A stretch of DNA of 21,757 nt from Isohypsibius dastychi (Eukaryota > Tardigrada > Eutardigrada > Parachela > Isohypsibiidae), in the NCBI GenBank assembly GCA_034696485.1, contig JAQIWT010000378.1, positions 1-21,757 of the forward strand, given 5' to 3'. The notes beneath the pieces were generated by a model that was not told the DNA's origin, searched no databases, and was given only the letters and a program-made list of their open reading frames with translations. Position 1 is the first letter of the stretch, and the number at the start of each line of letters is the position of its first letter. Below are positions 1 to 10,142 of this stretch, piece by piece. Made by a program: the position numbers and the translations under genes.

Positions 1-315
1 AATCACTCAAATGCTTTTGTTCATGTAAAGACAGTAGAAATTTCTGGCCGCTAAAGATAATGAGTCATCCGTTAGAAAGTTGCTACTGCCGAGGTCAAAA
101 TCAGCTTAAGAAAAGGATATACTATTAAGAAAAAAATCCGTTGGTCACAAAAACAAGCGACTACCGAAAAAGTCCTTTACCTGCACTTGTGACTGGCGAG
201 AATAAATTATGAACTTCAAATGCAAAATTTCACAATTTAAAATTCGAGTTTGGGTTTGGGTTCAAGTTCTGAATTTCGTTTTTTTTATCCCGAGTATTAA
301 GTTTTGGGTTCCCAA

Positions 316-322
316 TTCCGAG

Positions 323-363
<41 letters not shown>

Positions 364-441
364 GTTCCGAATTCCGAATTCCGAGTTCCGAATTCCGAAT
401 TCCGAGTTCCGAGTTCCGAATTACGAGTTCAGAGTTCTGAG
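316..441. repeat. Heptamer minisatellite (TTCCGAR)n
   Basis: Eighteen consecutive 7-bp units occupy this stretch. The first fifteen are exact TTCCGAA (10) or TTCCGAG (5), and the last three are decayed (TTACGAG, TTCAGAG, TTCTGAG). The junction of two A-type units creates repeated GAATTC palindromes. Because 7 is not a multiple of 3, the array reads open in several frames on both strands, giving artefactual reading frames rich in NSEFRIP-like repeats. It abuts sequence at 456-486 that resembles the 3' end of intron 1 of gene 2. Confidence 0.97.
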
Positions 442-455
442 TTAAAGCAATAGCC

Positions 456-486
456 GATATCAAGCATGCTATACAGATTGAAAATG
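456..486 (-). other. Remnant of intron 1 3' end (gene 1)
   Basis: This 31-nt segment matches 8605-8635 at 28 of 31 positions in the same orientation. In gene 2 that segment lies directly upstream of the exon 2 acceptor (minus strand ..GTTTTAG, exon from 8595). Here the aligned acceptor reads TGCTTTAAC, so the AG is lost, and the sequence beyond runs into the decayed end of the heptamer array instead of an exon 2. The simplest reading is that intron 1 of gene 1 ends here and its exon 2 has decayed or been replaced. Confidence 0.5.
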
Positions 487-1767
487 GTTGCCTATCTAGC
501 GGTGTCCTGTGAAAAACAAATCAGACAACCGCAAGTCTGTATCCTGCCGGAAAAGTGATGCCGTATTGCGAGGAATCACGGTCCTGCCATGATCTGGCAG
601 AACAGGCGATGGCGCAGCAAGCGTCGATGCAAATATATTCCTGGAATGGTGTGCTCGGCACAATTTCCTCACCAGGCCCGGGTGGACAGGCACACCATCC
701 CCCTCAAATTCAATTGTTGTTTTTGTATCATTGAACCGTTTCAAGAACTCAAATGTTTCCTAAGTGTTTTCTTGAACACGAAAGATATCCCACAAAAACG
801 CTCTGAGGAGCAAATTTTCTTAGTGCCTCATTTGGCGGGAATACTGTCACCCACCCTTCCGCGTCAACGGAAAAAAGATAAATGATTTTTGAAGCAAAAG
901 TTAAAATAGATCTTGAAAATCCATTTTTCTGACGTCACTTCGGGCAGTGCCGTCATTTTTGAAAATCACTCTCCTCAATACCTCTGTCCGTTGACTCGTG
1001 ACTTGTGAGATTTTAAAAGTAGGGTTTTAACGTGAAGATAACTGCATACGAACGCGTGAAGGTTTTATGGGTCCTCGCGCTCCAGGGCAGAGACAAAAAT
1101 ATCTCTCTATCGTCGGTGAGGCAAAAAACTGGCTTAGTTCAGCAAATTAGTTGTAATTGATAATGAACATGAAAAGGGGAGGTGTTAGTTGGGTCCCTCG
1201 ATTTGTTAGTTGCATCATTGCAAATAGGGGCTAATTTGAGCTGTTGGAGGGTGTACTTTATATACACCCATCTTTCTCGACTTCCATGAGTCATAACAAA
1301 TTTTGCGTAATTTTTTCTCGTTCGTGTTTTTCTTTCTATTTCAGGGGATTCACTCAAGGGAGGGGGCCTGTTGTTTTTCTTCTCGACACTGTACATTCAT
1401 CCCCAGGTTTTTTTGAAGTTTATGACCTGATGTATCAAATGCAGTAACTTAAGTTCGATTCTGGTCAGGATCTTGCTCACAATCATCATAAAACTGTTTG
1501 CCGATTTGCTTGTTGATCCCAGACCCAACGCTATTCTCCCGTGCGGCCCAACTCGGATTTTTTGACTTTAAAATACAGATATAAGTGAATTAATTGGGGT
1601 TTTATTGGTTCGCAGAGGGAGATGAGGCCGAATTTGGTTATGCGAGACGAGGAAAGATCTACTTCACTGTCGTAGTTTTTCCTTTATGATCTTCGTTTCG
1701 ATACTCTCCTGGCCTGAGTGCTGATTTGGACGAAGTAACTTGTCGCAACTGCAATCGTTTCAGACTG

Positions 1768-1792
1768 CCCCCCCCCCCCCCCCCCCCCCCCC
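1768..1792. repeat. Poly-C tract (25 C)
   Basis: An uninterrupted run of 25 cytosines is followed by AGGGCTGGGAGG. It sits in non-coding sequence. Homopolymer length is prone to sequencing and assembly error. Similar C/G runs at 8881-8920, 13715-13737, 16097-16108 and 16682-16690 lie close to short inverted repeats. Confidence 0.95.
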
Positions 1793-2171
1793 AGGGCTGG
1801 GAGGATCCGGAGCTGGGCATGTTAAATTTGTGAAGGTTCGCTACATTTAAGAAAGATATGGTATTTTTGTTGACGACAATCCGGGCAAAATTATCAGGAA
1901 TTCTCCAACGGATTGATATTCTTAACATATATCATACAACTGCTATTATTATTATCCTCAACATTGATATCATTGTCGTTTCTATTTTTAATATGATTGT
2001 CATGATTTTTCTTTTCATATTGTATTATCATTGAATCACTTGTGGTATATCTCAGTATATTTGGTGTGAAATATGGATTACAATGATGTAGTATGACTAG
2101 GTCCTACAGCCCATATATTGTGACATGAAATGTATCATACAATATGATAATATATTATTCTAATCGCTGGT

Positions 2172-2207
2172 AACTGCAATCATACAAAATTAATTATGAT
2201 TGCAGTT
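2172..2207. repeat. Perfect 13-bp inverted repeat (hairpin)
   Basis: The arm AACTGCAATCATA (2172-2184) pairs perfectly with TATGATTGCAGTT (2195-2207) across a 10-nt AT-rich loop. It lies in an AT-rich low-complexity stretch, so function is uncertain. It may be the relic of a small palindromic element. Confidence 0.8.
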
Positions 2208-2783
2208 CTATTTATCTATTAATATAGGAGGATATGCAATTATTATTAAAATAACAAATATCATCATAGCAGATACAAATATCAGAATAACTATACAACA
2301 GAACAAGTTTCAAGAAATATTTCACTTCCTAAACTCAAAGCGTAGAATTCTCTGCAAGATATGTCGCTTCACATTTGTAAGGCCAGGTCGGAAACAGGTG
2401 CAAAAAATGCAAAAACATTTTCTGACCACATTTCCCTCTGAAGTCCTCATCGAAGCTGACTCACACTTTTTCACGTGGTACCAATGGCGTGGTACAGCTT
2501 GATAGCGCAGTGGAAATGCAACAAGCCCCTCAAGAAAGGTTTTGGGAGCTCATTTTTGCGGGACAATCTTGGAATTTGGCGCGGACGTGATAATCATAGT
2601 TCCGCTCTGATCCTGATGGAATACTTCAGAGTTTTGCTGCTGAAGTTAGCAGCGTTGGAGAACGAAGTGATAGTGACTAGTGCTCTGCTGATTAGAAGCT
2701 TACGAAGGGGATGTAAGGTCAAACGTGTACAATTATATCGTATTTTGCGGTTTGCAAAAAGGGGACAGAGGTATCATACGTAC

Positions 2784-3537
2784 GTGTTCGATTATTCTTG
2801 TTCTTGTAGATCATGAGCTCCTTGAGGAACTCTCGCTGAGTGAGGGTTAAAGTTTCCACCGCGGCCAAAGGTTCAAAATCGTAGCAGTGGTCGTGGAATA
2901 CTTCATCTGCCAGCTTGTTTGCATGCATGTAAGCATTCAAAGCGTGTTTTACGCATAGAGTCATCTTGACTGCTCGGTATTCGTTTGGGAGCACTGGAGG
3001 CCAGACATTCGGCTGATAGAAAGGATTGGTCAGAAGGCGGTCGTCCATTACATCCAAATAGTCGCTCCTCTCAATAATATATGCATTATTCTCCTGCAGG
3101 GACTGCAACCCCCAGACGTAGAAGTATCTCCGACCCAGCTCAACAACAGCGTCCTCATATTGCGTTCGACGAGTTCCATCCGCTATGCTGTCGATGAACG
3201 ATTTTGCATCCGCTTTGGGTTTTGGGACATTTATCAAGCCGACTTCCTCACGTTCACGATAGTAGATTCGGCAACTGTTTGCGCTCAATATCATATCGTA
3301 GTGCTTTTCGATGACTTTGTGCTCTTTACAGACTTCCTCCAAGCTGACTCTGGTCACTTTGTCATGTCTATTGAATAGTTCTTTGCACAATTGCTGACTG
3401 GTGACAATTTGAAAGGCGCGTTCTGCTTCTTCTCTCCATCTTTGGATCAGAGGTTGCTTTGCATCAGGAACTTGTTTCGCAAAGTCGGTTATCTTCACTA
3501 ACAGTGCAGCCTGTGTTTTTTCTTTTTGAGTAGCCAT
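2784..3537 (-). CDS. Array gene 1, exon 1 (partial; unknown protein family)
   Basis: This is the first exon of a member of the tandem family. It starts at ATG 3537 (protein begins MATQKEK) and gives 251 codons plus 1 nt. An in-frame TAA upstream supports this start. The right-hand limit is a GTACGT donor after codons CGA ACA C, aligning exactly with the donors of genes 2 and 3. Without splicing the frame would run on to 2719, but nucleotide similarity to gene 2 drops sharply past the GT. The protein is soluble-looking, with no signal peptide or membrane segment. Shared motifs include KHYDMILSANSCRIYYRER, ELGRRYFYVWGLQSLQ and ALNAYMHAN. It is roughly 70% identical to gene 2 exon 1. No matching exon 2 or 3 is visible within the 2.8 kb to the left, so the gene is either broken or continues outside the window. 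Function is unknown. Confidence 0.75.
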
Positions 3538-3561
3538 TGGGAGAGATTTATACGAGTATTA

Positions 3562-3582
3562 CAATATTGAGCAGAATATTGC
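3562..3582. promoter_or_regulatory. Conserved inverted repeat 5' of gene 1
   Basis: CAATATT, a 7-nt spacer and AATATTG form an inverted repeat 25 bp upstream of the gene 1 start. The same element occurs at 10122-10142 upstream of gene 2. Because the two flanks are recent duplicates, conservation alone does not prove a regulatory role. No TATA box is evident at a standard distance. Confidence 0.25.
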
Positions 3583-4010
3583 TTATAACAAAAAAAAACG
3601 AAGTCTACCGTACAACAACAAGTAACTATACTCCAACAAATAGATCGGATTTCCCTAGCAACTTGTTGCCACGTTATGTTCTAAATTTCATTCTTCCATT
3701 TCATCCCTCATTCCTAGCACCATTAATTCCTGTATTGTGAACTCCTCTATAGCTGCTCATCTGCACCCTTCAACTTTTTGGCTGTTGTGTGACGTGTCGT
3801 AAGCGTCAGTCGTACTTTAAGACAGAGTTGGTTTGCTGGAGCACAGGTGTTACTCGATTTTTGAGGAGCTTCTGGAGATGTAAGATGCAGTTTTTGTCCT
3901 CTTCTCTTTTTCAACTTTTTTGTTTTTTCAATCTTTTGAAAGGAGCAACCGCAAAATATTGGACGATACATGCTGGTTGTGTGAAAAAATAATTGTGCAA
4001 GTATGACCAT

Positions 4011-4345
4011 TTTATTCAGACTTTCGGTTTATCCCCACGCATATTGTAAGACTACGAATATATTACGCGAATGCAGTGCATTCCGTTTCCTGAATAGACT
4101 GTAGAACGGCTTTGAGCGTTCATCATTTATAAGCTGTACTCTGGCAGTTAGATCTTTCTGGGTTTTGATTGGCAGCCGCAACTTGCTACGTCTGCCGAAG
4201 TAACCATCGAAATTAAACAGACGCGGAGCATATGAAAACAACCTTTTGAAACATTCATCCGGTACTCTGGATATGGGAGAACCTTCAGCACTTCCATATT
4301 CGTGGACAACCCGCTACTGTTTTCATCGCCGCGATGAAAGTACTA
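4011..4345 (-). other. Copy-specific segment with a 95-codon open frame
   Basis: This stretch is present in the left spacer but absent from the paralogous spacer, which passes directly across the site near 10510-10516. On the minus strand one frame is open from just after a TAG at 4316-4314 down to TAA at 4031-4029, without a usable in-frame ATG near its beginning. The predicted peptide is basic and includes KLRLPIKTQKDLTARVQLIN. I do not recognise it. It could be a fragment of an inserted element or of an exon. No terminal inverted repeat or target duplication is clear. Confidence 0.4.
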
Positions 4346-5293
4346 CCTTAGAATAAGACACTCGTGTATCTTCTTTTCATACACTGGCCACCAAATTCAG
4401 CATGAGGCATAATGGGACACGATTCTCTATAGCCGGCCATCCGTTATGTATGTCCAGATTCCTTGAGAGCTTTTTTACTTTTCCGGCTTTGACGCATGAC
4501 TCGACGGTCCAGAAAGAAGAGCGAATCATCAAGCCAAAACGAACTGGCAATTGGGAATTCTCGTTGACCCGATTGTGACGGCATTCGGACCTGGCTTAAC
4601 CATGGAACCCAGAACACACAACATTTTTTAGGTGCCGTAGAGTCTGTTGTTCTTTTATATACTTCCGCGATGAGAAATAACGTCGTGAGACTGGCAAACC
4701 ACTCTGAAGAATCGTTGACGATGAAAACTAATCAATCAAGCATGATTGACTTTGAACTAATGTCCTCAGCTACCTTTTCCAAACACACTCAGATATCTTC
4801 GCGAGATTTGTCACGCAATATGTGTTTTAAAGTAATTTGGTGGTAAATGAACTTTCGCCAGTGGCATTGCCGAATGCTGGCTTACAAAATGTGTGTTTTC
4901 ATTGACATAGTATCTTGCCTGGACACCACATCGAAGCAGATCAGTTAAAGAGTATACTGGGTGTTCCAGTATTCAGTAGTTGGCTTTCGGGAGCTCACGT
5001 ATTAACATCTAAGCGCAAGAAGGAGCACAGTTCACTGACGTACACTTCGTAATCCAAGGCAATCTATTATGTCAGAAACCTCAAAGATAAGCACCAGCAA
5101 ATATCGTGCCACAAGCGATCTTTTGCTACCGCATTGGCCTCCACAAATGATGTGGTCGGTAAGTATACTGGCTGAGTGTGATCTCATCATCTCTTTCCCT
5201 TGCTTTAACAACACACTCATCACCAACAGAAAAACACCACAGTAACCGTATGGCGTTTCGAATTTGCATCTCTTGAACAATAAGGGCTATGCT

Positions 5294-5796
5294 CTACGGC
5301 GAGGCCGAGAACCCAAACATAAAAGAAGGAAATGTTGGGGGACTACAGTTATGAGGAAGAATACACCAGGGGACTTCAAAACGGTGAACAGGTGCTCTGT
5401 GTGGCAGACCTCGAGGGTTTACTTTGTCCACAACTGCAACTGCAGGGAACTTGAGCTGCAGAGCTCTCCATTCCTGCTTTTGGCATTAGAAATGGCCAGC
5501 TGAGTGGTCGGGTGCAGCCTGCATCGTATAGGATTGCCTGTCCCGTCCTGATGCTGATGAATGAAATGGCGACTGGAGTAATTATGAAACTTTGTGAATG
5601 TGAGTTGGGGATTCATGAATACTTGTTTTTGAAAAGAAGGATGTCCTACGCCATTGCTTATACCAAGGAATATCTGGCCATTATAACATTTAAGCATGTA
5701 ATGCAAGACCTCGGTAACAGGTGAAAGAAAGTCCACAGAAGGGTCATATGTTTCTGGTTGGAGAAGATTCGGCTTGAGCACGGGAGCATATCTATA
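5294..5796 (-). pseudogene. Truncated, frameshifted exon-3 fragment of the array family
   Basis: The nucleotide sequence closely matches the last part of gene 3 exon 3 (12056-12559). Shared protein stretches include DPSVDFLSPVTEVLHYMLKC, FHNYSSRHFIHQHQDGTGNP and CRLHP.TQLAISNAK. Homology begins abruptly at 5796, so the first 60% of exon 3, all of exon 2 and exon 1 are missing. A one-base deletion (CTTTTGG here against CTTTTTGG in gene 3, near 5480) shifts the frame, after which the rest is unreadable in the original frame although the DNA stays homologous to the equivalent stop at 5296-5294. It is the upstream end of the duplicated block that ends in gene 1 exon 1. Confidence 0.9.
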
Positions 5797-5805
5797 TGGA
5801 AAGAG

Positions 5806-5932
5806 CTCGGGGCACCATCGACACCATCCATTTCCTCGAGGCACCATTCCCCAGGAATTGACCACACCACTCTTACCTCGGGACACCATTGTTTTCGATA
5901 GTTTCACAAGGGTAACAGCTCGGCTCACCATT
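5806..5932 (-). repeat. Degenerate 42-bp tandem repeat at the pseudogene breakpoint
   Basis: The motif CTCGRGRCACCATT (plus strand) recurs at 5806, 5835, 5877 and 5919, the last intervals being exactly 42 bp. On the minus strand the frame entering the pseudogene reads as repeated MV(S/P)R blocks about 14 residues apart. It begins about 10 bp outside the homology breakpoint at 5796. The matching portion is limited to the 14-nt core, with the rest diverged. Confidence 0.5.
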
Positions 5933-7093
5933 CACAAAAAATTCATTTCTCAACATGTGGGACATTCGCATTTTTATGGAAAGAATTCAAATTCTTCATC
6001 GCTAGTATTTCATCAGTTTCATGTTGGGTTATGAACAAAGGCTTGAATTATAGTTCCAGTTGAACTCTGAGCCTTGGCGACCCTGTCCTCTCGAACCCGC
6101 CTGAGCTTTTTGAGCCTTAACGGACGCCAAAAACAGCTGCGTAGCACTTCCCTTTTCTAACCTGGAAATGTCGCTGCGCTTACAAACATGTCAGTTCAGC
6201 AATGAAACGCAATTACGGTAGTTGCCGGGAATACAGATGAGCTCAAATTTCACTTATACTCTTGTTGTCAGCTTGCAAAGGTTGTCCACACCTACAGTAA
6301 CGCGATGATTTGGTGCAAGGGTGTATCTGGGCTTGGAACTATATGGGGCCAGCGGGAAAAACTTCTTATATGGGGCCAATATGTGTACGCTTATGTGAGG
6401 CCAGATATGACAGGCCTGGTCATAGAAAAATTCGGTAATTAGGGACTTACGCATTCAAAAATTAAAATTGGGCGGTCAAAGCTAAACACGGACTTAAGGG
6501 GCGGCTTTAGTGTCACCCTAAATTAAAGTCCTTAAAAATAGATCGATTTAACAATATATGGCAGGAACGAAGAACAGTTGGCTGTTGCAACCTACCGTAA
6601 TACACACATGTTCTAGTCTGCGAATTCAGGGTCTGAAATGTCGGCCATTCCCCGGCTTTTGGAATTGACTTTCGCACTTAAAATATGTGTCGATAGCAAC
6701 CGTATCTTTCGCCATGTAATAATGTTTTTCTCGAGCACCTCATGTACCCGTGCATCCCGAAGGATGTAAATAGTCCCTGGTTATGCGCGTTCCCTCAGCA
6801 TGATGAAGTTTGTGTCGTTTCAAAGCACGTAAGTGTGCGCTGTGGTTTTGCACGAATGTTTCCTAGTTTCGTAAAGAGCAGATCTACACAGAAACATCTT
6901 CTCCGATCTTTGCAGGAATTACAGAGAATCAGACCAACTTGATTGGGCGATCTCACAACGCTGGATGTGAAAGAATGAAAACTGGAAGGAAAATCGTGCC
7001 ACTTCTATAAATCTACCAAAACCCGGCCAGAATATCATTTGCTGATCCACAGACTGAATCATCTATTGCATGTCGAACAAACAATGATGTTTA
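5933..7093. other. Intergenic spacer 3' of gene 2
   Basis: No coding sequence is supported. It holds the 22-nt dispersed repeat at 6294-6315, two copies of TATATGGGGCC around 6341-6377, and a short inverted GGACTTAA..TTAAAGTCC near 6489-6532. There is no similarity to the other spacers in the window, which suggests independent origin or insertion. A polyadenylation signal for gene 2 is not obvious. Confidence 0.5.
6294..6315. repeat. Dispersed repeat, copy 1
   Basis: ACAGTAACGCGATGATTTGG plus TG is identical over 22 nt to 14638-14659. In both places it is preceded by a CAC-rich stretch (CACACCT or CACCC). The surrounding sequence is unrelated, so this is probably a conserved end of a non-autonomous mobile element. 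Confidence 0.7.
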
Positions 7094-10000
7094 TCAAATC
7101 GGAGAATTTATACTCAAAAACTTCAAAAACCATGATGGCACTTTTACCTTGGAGATCTTATTCTCGTGTATCCCGTATTGGGTTGTAAATGTGGTGAGTC
7201 CGCCGGTGTGTGGTGTACCATTTTGGTTCAGGTTGTGTGCGTAAAAGACCGCAGGAAATTTCTTCTCCAAATCAGCCCACTTTGTTTTTGTTTGTTGAGA
7301 TATGATCAGATGTGTGGTGGCTGTGTATAACCTACACACTGTCGGATTATTTTGTTCATCGTTGTGCTGATGAACAAAGCTGCGATGGTCGTAATTATGC
7401 AACTTGGCAGTGGTCAACGGTGGATTATTCGTAAAGGCCTGTGAATGAGTTATGCGGGGTGGTGGATCAGGTCTTAAACCGAAAAAAGTCTGGTCAGCGG
7501 CACATTTAAGCATGTAGTGGAAGACCTCCGTCACGGGCGATAAGAAGTCCACACAAGGGTCATCCGCTTCTGGGTGGAGCACATTGGGCCGAAGTACGGG
7601 CATGTTTCTGATTTCTAGCCGAGGTTGATATAAGGTAATTTTGAGATTTCTGGCTTCAAAAAGACGAACGAGGTTCCCGACCGCGCACAAGCCTGGTGAA
7701 GGCAGTGCGTAAGGATTGGTTCCAACGTTGCCAGCGAACAAGTTTGATGCAGCATCGATGACAAATTGATCTTTTATAACAGAAGCCTGATCAAATGTCG
7801 GAGTTCGGATGTCCGGTGTATTATAAACCTTTAAAACATCTTTATAAAATATTCCACATACATCCATTCCATCCATTGCCTGAGATAGACGGTCAAAAAT
7901 GTCCTTAGCAATGGCGATGAGTTGAACTTCTGTTTGGCCGTTGAGAGTGTCGGGAGTTCTCGACGGGTCGTTCAGGAATGTGACAAAAGCTGCATAACTC
8001 TCCTTCGCTCCCACGTCCATCACTCTTTTATTCCATTGAGCATTCTCCTCAACAACACTGCGGGCTGCTACAATTGCTCGGATTAACTCAGCGGCGCGGT
8101 ACATTCTGATGTGGAGAAGGTAAAGAAGATGCCAGCCATGAACACAAATGAAGTACGTGCGCGGTGCTATTAGATATTTCCCCAGGTTCTTGACCACAAG
8201 AACCTGGAGTTCGTCACAGTCAATCAGCTCTTGACCATCCAGTCCTTCTTTAACATTCATGAAGGCCTCATCGAGTTCTCTAATCATACTGCATAACTTA
8301 ATTCTTTCCAGGAACATTTTCTCGATCATTTCTGGTGGTGTTTTTGTAACTTGATCTAAGGTCAGAATATCATCCAGAATACGGGAAGGCGTATATGGTG
8401 GAAAACCTGCTGATGAATCAAGCCCTTGTCTAGAAACGTCACTTTGCTGGTGTATGAAGATCAAAGATTGAGTACAAGGTTGAGCTTACGGATAATTGAG
8501 GTGGCCCAGTTTTTCATTCATCAATTCATCTTCCATATAATGGAACATTGAAGTAGGCCCCAACCAACCTTTCTTTCTCTCCGGATTCGGTGGTGCTAAA
8601 ACACGATATCAAACATTCTGTACAGATTGAAAATGCAATCAGAAAATATCATGGAAATGGTAGAAAATGTGAAATAGATGTTCAGGCAGTGCTTAATTTG
8701 TAGAGAGAAATCCATTCCCTTGAAGGACTTGAAGAGAAAAAATAACTAGCTTCTGTAGTGGCTTTCCTGCCCGAAGTCCCCAATCTTTGACGGGGGATGG
8801 GCTTCAAGATGAGTTCTGGTGTTAAAGGCGCTGGATAAATCTTGCTTCGCATTTACGTGGCGACAATCGATGACGTATTTCCCCTCCCGCCCCCTCCCCT
8901 TGAATAGAAAGGGGGAGGGGTCAAATTACCTAATCTTGACCGGATGGGGGTATCCAGGTTCAAACAATAACAAACCCTAGGGAGACGGGTCCAAACAATC
9001 AAAGTTTCTGCAGTTCTTTTAAGGAATACCCCTTGTTCACATCTCATCAAATTGAATTCCAAAAAGGTGTTTTTTCGGATTTTGAAAGAAGATCATTGAA
9101 ATGCAATAACTCCATGAAAATGGAATAGCTGCGCGGAACTGTGTTTGGAAATTCAGTTTTCTTTCAGAATCGGTTAAAAAGTTTATCTATGGTAGCATAG
9201 ATAGCTTTTGAGTCTACCCGATAAATGTCGTTTCTTCGAGATTGAACCGATAGATCAAAATACAATTACAAAAACAATTACATGGACATTTATACTGTAT
9301 TCAGTGCGTTCGCGAAAATTGGCCAGAGGAATTCTACGGTACGTACGTGTTCGATTATTCTTTTTCCTGTAGAACATGAGCTCCTTAAGAAACTCTCGCT
9401 GAGTGAGAGTTAAAGTTGCCACAGCGTCCAAAGGTTCAAAATCGTAGCAGTTGGCGTGGAACACTTCATGTGCCAACTCGTTTGCATGCATGTAAGCATT
9501 CAAAGCTTTTTTTACGCATATAGTCATGTTGACTGCTCGGTGTACGTTTGCATGCGCTGGAGGCCAGACATGCGGCTGAAAGAACGGATTGGTCAGAAGG
9601 CGGTCGTCCATTATATCAGAAAAGTCGATCCTCTCTTGCATAAATGTATTTTTCTCCTGCAAGGACTGTAACCCCCACACGTAGAAGTATCTCCGACCCA
9701 GCTCAACAGCTGCGTTCACATATTCCGTCCGACGAGTTCCATCCGCTATGCTTTCGATAAATGACTTCACATCTGCCGTGGGTTTTCCAGTATTTATCAG
9801 GCCGACTTTTACACGTTCACGATAGTAGATTCGGCAGCTATTTGCGCTCAATATCATATCGTAGTGCTTTTGGATGACTTCGTGACCTCTACAGATTTCT
9901 TCCATGCTGGCTCTGATCACCTTGGTTTTTCTGTCGCATAAGTCTGTGGTAAATTGCTGAGTTGTGACAATTTTAAAGGCTTTCTCTGCTTCTTCTCTCC

Positions 10001-10097
10001 ATCTTTGGACCAGAGGTTGCTTTGCATCGGAAACTTGTTTCTCGAAGTCGCTCATCTTCACCAACAGTTCAGTCTGTAGTGTGGCTCTTCCAGCCAT
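7094..10097 (-). CDS. Array gene 2: three-exon gene for an unrecognised 730-aa protein
   Basis: Proposed exons are 10097..9347 (250 codons + 1 nt), 8595..8490 (106 nt) and 8429..7094 (ends at a stop). Introns are 751 nt (GTACGT..TTTTAG) and exactly 60 nt (GTAAGC..TTCTAG). Phases 1 and 2 join without a stop and give 730 aa, against 729 for gene 3. The ATG at 10097 (MAGRATL) is preferred over an in-frame ATG 28 codons upstream. That extension is hydrophobic and could mimic a signal peptide, but the aligned 5' flank of gene 1 has a stop in this frame. Conserved blocks are KHYDMILSANSCRIYYRER and ELGRRYFYVWGLQSLQ (exon 1), W..(8)..HY.ED (exon 2) and RLSQAMDGMDVCG.FYKD, DFLSPVTEV.HYMLKC and FVHQH (exon 3). 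An AAG|GTAAAA donor-like site at 7148 could extend the gene further left, but gene 3 lacks an equivalent. No known domain is recognised. Confidence 0.82.
8881..8920. repeat. C-rich/G-rich hairpin in intron 1 of gene 2
   Basis: CCCCTCCCC (8891-8899) pairs perfectly with GGGGAGGGG (8912-8920) around a 12-nt loop. It is followed at 8928-8942 by ACCTAATCTTGACCG, which recurs exactly at 14691-14705 inside intron 1 of gene 3. This may be the relic of a small element or of ancestral intron sequence. Confidence 0.7.
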
Positions 10098-10121
10098 CGG
10101 GAGAGATTGTTGTAAGTACCA

Positions 10122-10142
10122 CAATATTGAGCAAAATATTGC
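10122..10142. promoter_or_regulatory. Conserved inverted repeat 5' of gene 2
   Basis: CAATATT, the spacer GAGCAAA and AATATTG lie 25 bp upstream of the preferred ATG of gene 2, at the same distance as the matching element 5' of gene 1. A role in transcription is only a possibility. Confidence 0.25.

Larger units (their letters stand above)
1..2783. other. Non-coding stretch, probably intron 1 or 3' flank of gene 1
   Basis: No reading frame here resembles the array family's exon 2 or exon 3, which would be expected to the left of exon 1 at 2784-3537. It holds the heptamer array (316-441), an intron-end-like segment (456-486), a poly-C tract (1768-1792), a very AT-rich low-complexity stretch (about 1920-2300) and a perfect hairpin (2172-2207). 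Open frames of 60-110 codons occur on both strands but have no recognisable motifs, and several start at non-ATG codons. A small inverted pair, GTCAACGGA at 863-871 and TCCGTTGAC at 987-995, flanks 115 bp that includes TGACGTCACTTCGGG. Confidence 0.6.
3538..5293. other. Spacer between gene 1 and the exon-3 pseudogene (duplicate of 10098-12055)
   Basis: Most of this stretch aligns with 10098-12055. Examples are the shared text around 4347-4490 and 10516-10715, 4535-4730 and 11100-11330, and 4980-5248 and 11580-11843. Differences are an extra segment at about 4011-4345 here and a loss of about 165 bp near 5248 relative to 11843-12008. The shared sequence has no reading frame conserved between the two copies, so it is most likely spacer with promoter and 3'-flank elements. 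Confidence 0.75.

Noticed and set aside
209-463. Overlapping open frames on both strands with NSEFRIP / RNSELGI repeats
   Set aside because: They are translations of the heptamer array; a 7-bp unit with no stop in any register stays open on both strands.
496-744. 82-codon minus-strand frame starting at ATG 744
   Set aside because: It starts with a real ATG and contains donor- and acceptor-like sites, but has no similarity to the array exons, no recognisable domain and no partner frame.
1440-1475. B-box-like text AGTTCGATTCTGG suggesting a tRNA or SINE
   Set aside because: No A-box at the right spacing and no cloverleaf can be drawn around it.
2490-2530. A-box-like TAGCGCAGTGG suggesting a tRNA-derived SINE
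   Set aside because: No B-box follows within about 60 nt and no tRNA structure is seen.
2475-2816. 113-codon plus-strand frame overlapping gene 1 exon 1
   Set aside because: Its end overlaps the antisense of a well-supported exon, and it is not conserved in the paralogous region near 9300.
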